A stretch of 64,000 nt of DNA, taken from positions 124,001 through 188,000 of the forward strand of contig PQWQ01000018.1 in NCBI GenBank assembly GCA_002943765.1, in the 5' to 3' direction. The notes under the pieces were generated by a model. The model made no database searches and was not told where the DNA came from. It was given only the letters and a program-made list of their open reading frames with translations. A program made the position numbers and the translations under genes. Origin of the DNA: Psoroptes ovis. Its lineage: Eukaryota > Arthropoda > Arachnida > Sarcoptiformes > Psoroptidae. This document shows, one piece after another, positions 1 to 12,700 of this stretch. Position 1 is the first letter of the stretch, and each line of letters begins with the position of its first letter.

Positions 1-425
1 TTGCCATGTTTTACACCGAGGTAATTCGATCCAATTAGCAGCTAAGTTTCTTTCGTTTTTTTTTCTTTGATATTCTTTTTTTTCAGGTGTTTTTTCTGCT
101 TACTTTGATTTGATTTTACGGAAAATATTGATCATTTAAAATTATTCTTTAAAATGAGTAAAAAAACAACAAATGCTAATGAATGATTGAAATATCACTT
201 CAATCATTATCTTTACAATTGTGATTGTTTTGTACAAATTTTTTGACAATAGATATTTAAAATCATTCATCATCGATTCATTAAATGATTCGAAAAAGAA
301 AAGAATGGAAGAAAATAACAAAAAAAAAAAAAAAAATCTAACAATCCATTGATATACATGATGCAGCATCATCATCATCATCAGTAAACATTGACATCGA
401 CATTCAACATTGACATCAACAACCG

Positions 426-449
426 ACACACACACACACACACACACAA
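426..449. repeat. (CA)n microsatellite
   Basis: An uninterrupted run of about twelve CA units. Nothing suggests function. Confidence 0.9.
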
Positions 450-1226
450 CTGCATACATTTAAAGCCATTCATTTTCTCTTCTTATTCTTTTTCTTGTTT
501 TCTTGATTTTCTTGAATAATAATAATAATAATAATATTTACAGTTATGTCAGAAATTTTTTTTTCTCTCGTCTTGTTGTTGTCTATGACAAAACAACACA
601 AACAACAACAACAACAACAAAAAATTATTATTTTTATTAAAATGTTTTTTTTTTCTTCGTTAATGTTTTTTCTGTTGTTGTTGTTGCTGTTGTTATTGTC
701 GACTTAAAGTCACGAGGTCACGATCGTGAACTTTTTGTTTGCTCATAAATTTTTTTTTCTTTTTTTTGTTATTTTCACAAAGAAATAATAGTAATAATAA
801 TAATGTTCAGAATGAGAGAGAGAGAGAGAGAATAAACATCAATTTTTTTTTTCATCTTGTGAAAGATAATGATGATGATCTTGAAATTTTTTGTTCATTT
901 TGAATAAAATTTTTTTTTCTTCCATTATTTACTATCATGAATCGTTTAAATTTCAAATGATTAAATATCTTGATGAAATTTTTATTTTTATTTAGTTTTG
1001 TTTCTTAAATGAAATTTTTTTCTTCTTTCAATTCATTATTCTTGATTAAAATTTTTCTAATTTGAATTTTTTTCTTCCAAATTCAAGAGAATACTTCAAG
1101 GATTATAGTTTTTGAACAAAAAAAAAATGGTAGAATTAAATTAAGTCAACTTAAATCCAAGTGAATTGAATTTCTTAAAATTTTACCTTTTGATTTTTCA
1201 AAGATGATGAAAAAAAAATTTTCAAT

Positions 1227-1289
1227 TGCGCAAATCGGTTAAAGAACAAATTTTTTTTTTTTGAATTTTTTCTTCACTCGATTTGCGCA
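1227..1289. repeat. 11-bp perfect inverted repeat
   Basis: TGCGCAAATCG at 1227-1237 is the exact reverse complement of 1279-1289. The arms are separated by 41 AT-rich bases, and the CpG-containing arms stand out from their surroundings. It could be a small cruciform or a remnant of terminal inverted repeats. No coding sequence lies between the arms. Confidence 0.6.
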
Positions 1290-2238
1290 TACACGGAAGA
1301 ATTTTTTACAATTTGTTTACAATATATTTTGATAGATAGATAGACATGAAAAAAAAACCGCTAGTTACACACATTTGCAAACACATTCCATCAGATTTTT
1401 TTCTTTTTGAATGAAAATTTTTTTCTGATTCAAATTTGATAGAAGCATTATATAATCATGAAATTATAAAAATGATTTGAAACTATTTTTCATAATGCTA
1501 GTAGCATTTGGATGTTGTTCCGAAAATTGTTGTAGGCGGTGTCATTTTCGGTGTTTTTTTATTTCATTTTCCTCAAATAATACTTTTTGTGATTATTACA
1601 CAAAATGCATTATTTGAAGAGCATGTAAAAGAAATATAAAAAAAATTTTCCGAAAAAAAAACCAAAATTCAAACATATAACACACATTACAACATCGATT
1701 GAATAAAAAGAACTAAAAGGTCGACGTTCGATGTATGCGTGTGCATAAGTGTGTTTGGTTGTTGCTATTGCTGCAGTTGCTGGTTCAATATTTAATATTA
1801 TCATATCAGTCTGTGTTTTGAAAAGATTGAATCAATATGAATATGTTTTTTAGTGGATAAATAAATGTAAAAAATATAATTATTGTGAGAGAAAAAACGA
1901 TGATAATAATAATAATAATGACGATGATGATGATAATAAACATCGATCATGGATAATAATAATTGCAATAATTATCATACAATTGTTATAATCAATGAAT
2001 AGTGCATTACGATACACATTATCAATTATTGAATCATGAAACTATTAAATAAAAAATTATTTTGTGAAAAGAAAATCATTGAAAAAAGAAAAGAAATAAA
2101 AATGCAACAATATCAACAACGGCTACAAACCTTTAATGAAAATTTTGTGATAAACCCGATCGATACTGAAAAAAAAGATGTATGCGAATTATCATTGATA
2201 ATCAATTCATATTGATGATATTTTATTGTTTTCCCATT

Positions 2239-2292
2239 CGATGATGATGATGATGATGATGATCATCGTCGCCATCATCATCATCATCATTA
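2239..2292. repeat. Inverted trinucleotide tract (GAT)n / (ATC)n
   Basis: About eight GAT/ATG units are followed, after a short CpG-containing spacer, by about six CAT units. The tract is therefore self-complementary and can fold on itself, unlike a plain microsatellite. Confidence 0.75.
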
Positions 2293-2546
2293 TGGTGCTG
2301 GCGGTAATATTTTAAACTATCCGGAAATTTTTTTTTATTTTTTTCTGTTTCTTCTTTCTTGACCATTTTCACATTTTTTATTCATGAATCGTCATCATAT
2401 TCATTCATTCATTCAACGAACATCGACATTGTGTTACTATATTCAATGGTAAAAAAAATTTTTTTTCGGGATCTTGATTCTTAAGATTTCGGAAATTCTC
2501 TCCTCACAATCATCAAAAAAATTTCAGAAATGATATAATATCAGTA

Positions 2547-2547
<1 letters not shown>

Positions 2548-2585
<38 letters not shown>
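2548..2585. repeat. (AAT)n microsatellite
   Basis: About a dozen AAT units, followed shortly by a CAA-rich tract. Confidence 0.9.
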
Positions 2586-2586
<1 letters not shown>

Positions 2587-3208
2587 TCGAAGAACAGCAA
2601 CAACAACAACAACAAGCATTTTTGCTTCTTCTTTTCTCTTAAATATTTAATTTCTTCAAATTATCTTCAACACAAATTATTATTATTTCACCGTTTTCGA
2701 TGTTGTTGTTGTTGATTTCAAAAGAGAAAAGAACTTTTTCATTTCATAAATTTTTTTTTTCAATGTTGATTCAATCATTTTTCCAATCATTCAAATTTGT
2801 GTGTTTCGCGAAAATTAAAAAAAAAATCGTAATTTTCGTTTCAAAAATCGATTCAATACGCGAATAATTCAGCGATTTTCACTGGGCGAAAATTTTTAAT
2901 GAAAAAATTTCAATTAAATTTGTGCATTTTTGTATGTATTTTTTTTCTTCAATAAAATTATTGATTCATCATAACACTCATCTGGTTCCACAGAAATTTA
3001 AAAAAAAAAATTTAATTCTTTTAATGATAAATGAATGAAAGAAAGCCTCAGGGTTTTTGATCAATCGATGAATGTGTCAAAAATTCGAATGTTTTTTCAT
3101 TTTCGAAGCGTTTTTTCATTTTGATTCATTTTCAAAAACGTTCGATTTTTTTTTCTTCATTAAAAAAATTCATGAATGACGTGATTCAACTATTTCCTTG
3201 TGTTTTTC

Positions 3209-3233
3209 AAAAAAAAAAAAAAAAAAAAAAAAA
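3209..3233. repeat. Poly(A) tract, about 25 A
   Basis: An uninterrupted A run in non-coding DNA. No target-site duplication or coding remnant that would indicate a retrogene is visible. Confidence 0.85.
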
Positions 3234-3609
3234 TTTAAATAAATTCAAATAAATTAAAATCAAAATCAATTAAATCAATTTTAATTTAGTGCCTAAAATG
3301 AATAGAAAATAATGACTGATTAATTAAATTTTAATTTGAATCAACATTGTGCATGTTCATTATTTGTTTTCTGTTTGCATCCATTCACAAATGATTTCTT
3401 TGAAATAGAAAAATTTCCGAATCAAAAACCAGAGAAAACTTGATGAAGATTTGAAAATTTCAATAAATTCACTTTAATCTTCATTTTAATTAAAATCAAT
3501 TGATGAAAATTTAAGCAAAATTAATTGAAATAATCAAACATCAAATAAAAAAAATTAATCACCGATTTTCAAAAACAATCAACGAAATAATTAAAATAAA
3601 ATTATAATA

Positions 3610-3726
3610 AAAAATAACCAAGTTTTCAAACAAAATCTATTCAACCTGGAATCGACAACTAGATTAACACCACCGGATTCTTATATCCTACCCGATACAT
3701 CATCACCGGGTCTACATACAACCACG
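3610..3726 (+). other. Open frame continuous with the HR3 distal exon, upstream of its first ATG
   Basis: The HR3 frame stays open without an ATG from 3610 to the ATG at 3727. The inferred residues just before that ATG (Pro, Asp, Ser and Thr rich) look protein-like. The 'tag' at 3660-3662 could serve as an acceptor, so this may be the 5' part of an internal coding exon rather than a 5' UTR. The evidence is frame openness and composition only. Confidence 0.3.
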
Positions 3727-6700
3727 ATGTCTTCGTGGAATAGTTGTAGTAGTAATAGTAATGGTACTAATCAAAATAGTACAACAATAACAACAACATC
3801 GACAACAACAACGACAACAATATCGGGTACATTTCCAACAAAAGTTGAAATCGCACAACCACAACCATCATCCGGTTCGATAAAAGGTTAGTCATAATTA
3901 TTATTCGATTATTATTATCATTGAATTCCTCTTGAATCAACCTTTTGATTTCACCAAAAAAAAAACATCTCAGAAATATTTCCATCCTTTTACAATCATG
4001 ATAAATCAAAGATGAATCATCTTTTCAGTGTAACATTGATCATTGATCATATATGAGATTACGGGATCATAGAAACAATATTCAGTGTTTCATTGTTTGA
4101 AAAAGTTGAACTTTTTTTCGTTTGTTATTTTTCTAAAGACATAATTTACCTTAAACTTGAAATTTAATTTCACTTAACTTTGTACATTAATAATAAGACA
4201 AGTTCATAAATTTTGAAAGATGTAAGAGAGACTTTTTTGTTAAAAAAAAGTGTTCCAAAGAGAAAAAATTTCTGGAAATTTCAGTAAAATTTCAGAGAGA
4301 TAGTCAGGGAATTGTCTTCAGTCCTTAATTTTCTTTTGCCCCGCAAAATATCCCCTGCAAACAATCCCCCAATAAAATCGTATTTACTCCAATCAGAATC
4401 GATTCAGGTCAATATATATTTATCGCTAAATATACACGACCAACATTCCCCAAAAAAAAACTGCGAATAATGCACGAAACCTTCCTCTCCCGTCCGAATT
4501 CCTCCCCTCGTTCAATATATCGAGAAAAATGACCAAAGGGTACCAACACCACAATTAGTAATGGTCACTTGTCACCAACAAAACTAATTTTTCTCTTTCA
4601 ACACTGGTCATATTAAAAGAATAATAATCATTTTTTTTATTTTGAATTCCGAATGTAAATGAAAAATCATGTTTTATTCATATTTGTTCTGTATTTCATT
4701 TCATTTTTTCGGGTCTTTTGATAATATCTATCATTGATATTATCATTAATATTATTATCATTAATTTTTTTGCATTATAATCTGAATAATAATAATAATG
4801 ACTAAGAATAGTCACCCGAAATGAAAATAAAAACAAGCTTAATGAATGAATGACCAAAACAAAAAATAAATGACTAGTAAATATCCGAAAAAATATGAAT
4901 TTTTGACCGAAACATGCAAACACAGACATACACAGATGACCCAAATACAGCGAAAAAAATGAATGATACAAAATCAATTAACAATTTGTTTTTCTTTTTT
5001 GAATAATTAACCAAATTATTTGTATACAGAGTGAATTGGTGATTTTCATTTATTCCGATGATTTTACAGAATTTTTTCAATTTTTCAAATTTTTTCCCGT
5101 AGAAATTCGCATGATATTCAATTGAATTTCGATTGAATTTTCGTGTCATTTTTCGCAATTCCCATAATTTTTCGCTAATATTTGTGTACTCAAACACACA
5201 TACTAACACACAAGCGATTCAAATGTCAAAATATTGTATTTTTTGAGAAAAAAATGTTTCTTAATTGTCCGAAAAGTTTTTGCGAATTTTCAATGGACAT
5301 ATTCATTGATTCCACCGGCAAAAACTTTTCGTATACTGATCAAATACAATTTGTAAACAACACATATTCATCAATACGATACGAAGAGAGAGAGAGAGGA
5401 GAGAAACGAAATTTGAAAATTTTTGAAATGAAAAAACTTCCGCGTTTGCGCAGTTTGTTTTTTTCGATTTATTTGTTTTTGCATTCAAATTCAAAGCTAG
5501 AACAACAAATGATGATAAATACTCAAATCCATTCAGCTGTAATCCTTTTTGAGCGATCCAAATTTCAAATTTTTAGACAAATTTGTTGCATTATCATTAT
5601 TGATGATTGATTGAATCAATTAATCATTGTTACCATTTGTTGTTGTTCTTAATTTAATTTGATTTCTTTATCAAATTAGACATAAATGATACAACACTGA
5701 TCAGCTGATGAATGATGATAATTTTTTATGCGATTCTCGCATTGAAAAATTTGTTGAACCCAATACTGATCCATGGCACAAGAGCTTGCTGCTATTGGAC
5801 CATTTCTTTTGCACGACATACAAATAAGAATTGTCAAAGAATTATGACCGTCTATATGATGATGATGATCAGATGATCAAATGATCATACTTGACCATTG
5901 AACATGGAACAATGTGAAGATGATGATTGGATCACAAGTTTTCTTTTACAAATGACAAGTGATAATATGATCATCACATATCATCATTACATGTTTGATC
6001 CATGAATGCATGAAGAATCATCAATGCATCATTATTCAATGATGCATCAATGATTGATCATCATTGTTATTATCATTATTATTATGTTCGTTGATCATTA
6101 ATGATTTATGATGGTACATTTGTCTTTTTCAAATCATTCTTTGGCAAAGAAAAGAATATAAGAATATATCACCAAAAAAAAAAAAAAAAAAAAGTTCTTT
6201 GTAAAACTTGACAAAGATATTATATTTCATATGAAAAATATTCTTTTCTTAGCGACATACACAATCGCAATCATTTTTTTTCTCTCACAAAGAATGACAC
6301 CGATTCAATTTAGAATTTTTCCACAAAATATTTTCTCTCGGTTAGTTCATTACGATTCTACAGAGTACAAAGCAAAGTACTTTGAGAAAATGCCTGAAAA
6401 ACGATGGCAATTAAAGAACAAATGATGATTTTGAATTACAAAAAAAATACAAGAAATAATGATGAATTCACTGCACAAATGATGAATTCAGTTCATCAGC
6501 AAGATTTATTTATTTTGTTTTTTATTTAATCTTTGAAATTCTGGCAAAAATCTTTGAAAAAGTCTGAGAAGAATTATAAGAATAAGAAGAATCAGGAGAA
6601 GAAAATTTGCCTAAATATTCCTCTTTTAAAACAGAAATAAACTTCCATATACAAATCAATGTCAAACCAAGAAAAAAAGAATTAATTTTCTTAAAAAAAA

Positions 6701-9700
6701 ACTCCTAGAATTGAAGAATGAATTGAGGTCAACGTATATTGATATGTGTTTTTGTGTGCACAAGAATATTGTGTTTTCACCATAGCCGCTATGAATATAT
6801 GACCCTAATTAATGTGAATATCATTTTCACGGATTGGACGGAAAGTCTTGTTCCAAAAATCAATGGAAACATCATTGAAAATCGGCAAGAACTTTCTGGA
6901 CAGTTTATTTCTTAATGAATCATTAATATGTTATTAACCATCATTTTTTTGTGTTTTCTAAATTTTTAAATATTACAAAAACGATGACAACGTCGATTAT
7001 GATGATGATGCAATTTCGATGTTTTTATTTAATCGCAGAGATTAATTACACGCCAATTTTCACCCAAAAACAAAAATCATTTGTCCCAATTTATCCTAAG
7101 GGGACTTTAATGCTTCTTTGAGCTATGAATGAGCTAAGCTGAGCTTCACTAAGCCCATAACTTAGACTGGATTGGCTAAGCCAAGTTTGGGTAAGCCACT
7201 GAAATAAAAAGCAACTTCCTACAAGTGTGAAATAGTAAAACGAGTTAATAAATTGAAATGAACCAAAAAAAAAAAAAAAAAATGTCACCGAAAACACGAG
7301 CACACACACACACCTGGACCTGATAAGTTGACGGGTCAAAGGACATGGAAGTTATTTTTTGCTTTGAAATTTTACCTTTTTTCCAAAATTTTAAAAATGA
7401 GATGCTTACCAGATCTTAAGCATCGATAATTTTTGAATTATTTATGATAAAGATTTTTTCCTCGAAAAATTCAAAGTTCATTTTCCCACACTTTTTTTTG
7501 GTTTGAATCAATTTTTGATCAGAAAATATTTTTGCACCGAAATAATTCACAAACATCCTTTGAGTTTTTCATCAATTTCAGTGCCATACACTTTTCATCA
7601 CCCTCTCTAGACCCTTAATATTAGACCTATTGTGTAGTGGGACCTGGTGTGTACACGCACTGAGAGTGCTTCCCATTCATTCAATTTTTTTTTTGTAAAT
7701 TTAAGGGTCATTTCTGTGAAAGTTTACTTAGTGCTTTATCGCATGTTTTAGTTCCTGAAATGGAAAATAGCTAAAAGGTAAAAGGTCACAAGGTTCACAT
7801 AAAGCTTTCTTAAGTTCAAAGTTTTCATTTTATTTCATTCATTTCTTTCCCTTATGATTTATGTTTAGGGTCTTAGAAATCATTTTTTTCCACCAAAAAA
7901 TGAAATTTTTCCGGATATTTATCCGGATAAACCTATACCCTTACCCTTTGCCCTTAGCGCTTGTTCATTCATTCATATTGTTCATCCATTGATGATTATT
8001 ATCAAAATTATTTGATTAATTTGACAAATTTTTAAATTTTTAAATTTTTCTTCCGCAGAAAACATTGTCACAATTTCTTCCGACAAATTTTTCCTAGAAA
8101 TTCTTGCGCAAAACTGGCGGAATTCACTCAATTCATCATTAAATTTTCATTTATTTTCTTTAATCATTCAAACACAATGATTTTTGACAGAAAAAACCTT
8201 TGTATCTAAATGATGATAATTTCTGCATATTTTTTATGTGTATTTGAATATCTTGGTTTTATTTTATTTCATTTATTTGGTTGGTTTTTTCTTCTTGTAC
8301 CTGATACAACCTGGTACCAATCGAAAAATATTAAGAAATAAATATAAAAAAAATGATAATTTCAACAGATGGCCAAGAATATGCATACTCATGTACACTT
8401 TTATATGTATGAATGAATATATGCGAACAAATATTGATACAATACATAAGATGATAACAATGATGATAACGAACACAACTTGCGTAACAAGAATTTTTAT
8501 TTTTTTTATTTTATTTTTGAATCAAAACAGAAACCTGATCATTGAAGCTGTCGAATAGAAAATATATCGTTATTACATATTTCGCATGTATATATTGCTT
8601 ATATTTGTATTTATCATTCATTTGTATGTTGTATATTCACACATATCTATAAACATATTAGGTGTTTATATAAACGTATATCATACGTTTATATTTTGTA
8701 TTTTCAATTCATTTATTTTAAGTTAAAATATTCAATGATTCAAGAGAAACATACATTTGAAAATACCTGTTTTTTTAAACTGAGTTTGTCCTAAAAGTTT
8801 TCGCGTTTTTTCTGTTGATTCATAATGAACGGATCCTAATGAATTTTTCGGACACTCACTCATCTATTTGAAAATTTTGTTCAATTGATTTTACGTTTGA
8901 ATACACACATTTATTTACACACAAATCTATGCACATGGTTTAAATCTCTTAGACCAATATTTTTTCCATGATAATACGGAACAATTTTTTCAATATTTTG
9001 TTCAAAAATTCACGGCCTTTGCCAATGGAGAGAGAAATGAATGTTGTTGATGGAAATATTTTTCTCTTTGCCACACATATATTTTCAATGGTAAATGATC
9101 ATAATGATAATAATAATAATAATAATGACGATGATGATGGTGATGATAATAATAATAATTCATTTTTTTTTCGTTTCTCTGTTTCGGTGCCATTCATCGA
9201 CATCGCCTTGACCTTTTCCTTGGATTTTTTTTTCATTTATATTTTCCTTATTTATTTTATTCATTTTGTTTTATTTGTCCATTTTCTATTCTGGTATTTA
9301 ACTTTGCGATGATGATGATGATGATGATAAAAATTTTTTCTTGGAAAAATTATTTTTCTGGCAGTTTTTTTTTCTATGTAGTCATAGGGTTATGAAGATA
9401 TTGTTATCAAGTAATTGTGATATGAGCGTGATGAAAGGTGAAAACATGATCAAGAAAATACATGGTATAACTCTGGAACAAATATGTGGATAAAGTAGAT
9501 ATGGAATAAAATATCACGAAAGGGTTAAAGGGTAGTGAAGTAAGAGGAAATGAGTGAAGAGGTGATGTTAATTCACGATCTCACGAAATCAATAACAGAA
9601 TAAGAATTATTGATTAATAATCAACAATTGTTGATTGATTAATTATCAATTATTGAAAGTTTTATTCATGTTCAAAGAATTTGACATTGTTGTAGCATTT

Positions 9701-12700
9701 TAAAAGGTTTACACAAAGAGTTTTTCAATTTGATTTTGGCTATGCTGCCGTTGTATCAAATATAATACAATGAATAAATACCATTTCTTCTTCCGGGTTT
9801 ACATACACACAAACAGACACATAACGAAACAGCTAAACAACAAGATGAATCCATGTGTGAATGTTAAGTTTACATGTTTAACAGGTTGTCCGAAAAGTTC
9901 TTACACATCGAATAATGGCAAAAGGGCATTGAAAAATCGACCTGATTTTCCGAACGACCAGATGTTTGTGCATGCTTTTTTTCATGTGTTACTCTGCAAC
10001 AATTTCTCTGTACTTCTTTTGTCCATACATTTCTATACAAGCACATAGATACGATTCATCATTTCAATTTGAAATATTAAATCCAATATTTAATTCATTT
10101 GATAATCATTTCAATTTTCAACTCTTTCTTTTCGATTAGATTTTTTTAACTTTTCTAAAATTTTTTGTTTATTAAAAATGATTCATACAATGTGCTCATT
10201 CATACACATAAATAATCAATTAATGATTAATAAATAAGAATTAATCGAGAAGATTGGAAGAAAACAAATGAAAATCAAAGAAATTCATTATTAATCCATT
10301 CTAAAACCATCCATCTATCATACTTAAAAGCCGTCAATCCATTGAACATTAGACCTCACATTTGCACACATCCAAACATCCACCGTCCATCTACCATCTA
10401 TCCGTCCGTCCAAGCAGCCATGCATCTTTTTCCATCAGCAAGAACAACCACCACCATCATCATCCTCATCGCCATCACTCAGTCTGTCAGTCAGTCACTC
10501 GATCAAAAAAGCATCTGATTTTAACAATTGATAATTTTGTAATGATGATAATAATAATGATGATGTTGATGTTGAATGATGATAAAATTTATTTATTTAT
10601 TTATTTATATTCATTCATTCATTCAATACAATTTATTACATTATTATTTATTTATGTTTACGATTATTATTTCATAAACATTACAAACAATCAAACAAAC
10701 ACAAAAAAAATTAGGTCAACAAAAAAAACATTTGTTGTATTTATATAAATGTATGAACACAGGCGTGTTACGCCCAATATTTGTATTTTATCAAAAAATG
10801 GTAGTGGATTGTTTTGGATTGATATGGTGGTGGCCATATACATACACATATGTGTGATCTGTTTGTCGTGTAAAATACAATCATTGTTCATGTTTGTATG
10901 CGTCTCTGTGTGCCTCTGTGTGTGTTTATTGATAAATAATGTAGTAAAAGTTCGTCGACCTTAAAACATTGGTGGTGGTGGCGGTGGTTGATGGTGGTGG
11001 TTTTTTCTTGGTTTTTTTTTGAATCATTTCTTAGTGTCTTGGTTCGATTTCGGTTTTCCTGAAATTGTTTTCATTGAAATCTGATTGAACCAATTGTTTC
11101 GCCATGATCCTTGTGGAGCTTTTGTCGCGAGGCCTTTTGCTGACCTTTGTTCGGGTTGTTGTTTGGACTTGGACTTGGAGTTGGCTTCGAAAAAAGGACT
11201 CGGCAGTTGCAAGTGTTGGCCTTTTGGCGGAGAAATTTGAGAGAGGGAAAGAGCGAACAGAGGAACGAGTGAGGGAGAAAATTTTCTCTCCTCCCAAAGA
11301 TTTTCTCTCTCCGCTTTGAAAAAATACAAACAAAACGCGATTGACGCCCGGCGCCATTGATATGAAAATGAAAATTGAAAATGAAATAAATCTTATTATT
11401 ATCATCATCTTTTAGCAATTTACGATCATGCGTCGTTCATTCTATTCATATTTATTCATTTGCCGTAACCTCTGATAAACAATGTTACAAGAGATTATTT
11501 CAATCAATAAACACAAATAGTTTTTACGGAGATTTTAAGAAGAAAATTGTCCGAAACGTCTTTGATATTCGATGTCTTTGATTGTCTTTCTGATAATTGA
11601 TCGATTTCGACCATCATTGACCTTTTCAAGAAAACTAAAGGAGCAAAGACCATATGGTTCGAAATGTCTTGATTTGAATTGCAAAAAAATTGTCCGAATC
11701 TCTATCGATTCCATGATTTCAAGGCGATTTTCTAAAGTTTAAATCGTAATTTAGGCTTGAATTACAGGCTTAATTTGGTTCAAATTCGATTTGAATGTGA
11801 TTTGAATTTGAATTAAATTTCGTTTTATTTAAAATAAAAAAATTTTATGAAAGGGTTAAATGTTGAAAAATTCAATTTTCGAAATTCGAAATATACGAAC
11901 TTTATTTTCTCAGATTGAACGAAAAATTAGTTTCATATCTTATCTTTGAATTTTTTTTTTTCGTTGTTCCTATTTTTGTACCCTCTTCTGATTTACTTCA
12001 TTCAAAGGTCAATAATCCTTTCATTTTTCATATGTGTCGGTTGATATTTTTTCTTTGTATGAAATAAGAAAAAAGGAAAAAGGTCAGAGATCTTAGAAAT
12101 GAATGAATGAATACACTTAATCGTTCATCATCACCATCCAGCATTTCCATTCATAAATCATTGACATTTTGTTTATTTGTTTTTTCCTCCTTTCTTCTGG
12201 TAACCCCCATAAAAATAATCGAATATTCACAGGTAGTTAGGTGGCCATATGTGTGTGTAGGTAGCCATTGACCTGTGACTGAAAATGACAACGACCGTTT
12301 AACCGTTTTTTCGTTATTATTTTCCATTTTCTTTCTTCGATCTACTTTGTTATGGTCTTTTTGTTTGTTTATTCATTGAACTATGATAAACTGATTGATT
12401 GAATTTACATGGATTTGATTTCGTTTAGCTTTGAATGATTAATCAAAGAACAGGTAACCAACAAACATACACACGCGAACAGATGTTAGTTGTTTTCAGT
12501 TATTTTTCTTAGGTTCAAAATCAATTTCATTCAAATTTGAATTCCAAGAAAAATGAATCAAAGTTTAAATTTTGTTAAATTTTAAAAGGTCAGAGGTAGC
12601 TTTTTTTTCGTGTTTGATTTGGGCGGCCTCTTCTATGTAGGATGGTTCAAATGGTTTTTTGATCTTCATCGTAGAACCCTAGGTTTCAATATTTCTTAGG

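Larger units (their letters stand above)
1..3609. other. Non-coding stretch upstream of the HR3 distal exon
   Basis: No exon is supported in this AT-rich stretch of homopolymer runs and microsatellites. One reservation applies: the first 20 bases are open and run into a good donor (GAG|gtaatt at 20/21). They could be the end of an upstream HR3 coding exon that begins outside the window, because their phase fits a join at 3663. Confidence 0.5.

Noticed and set aside
3209..3233. Poly(A) runs (also 61675-61707) as retrogene tails
   Set aside because: No upstream processed coding sequence or target-site duplication accompanies them.
5182..5610. 142-codon plus-strand open frame
   Set aside because: It overlaps hairpin repeat A, begins and ends in simple sequence, has no family resemblance and an opposite-strand open frame overlaps it.
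7492..7499. Single TTCCCACA (Su(H)-type) octamer in the HR3 intron
   Set aside because: One isolated match is expected by chance. It is not part of the HES-linked array.
8968..9312. Open frame with Asn/Asp run and Phe-rich end
   Set aside because: The openness comes from (AAT)n and (GAT)n repeats and T-runs. No conserved motif and no splice context.
11024..11418. Three overlapping minus-strand frames
   Set aside because: Several frames open at once reflects locally low A+T content. None shows a recognisable domain.
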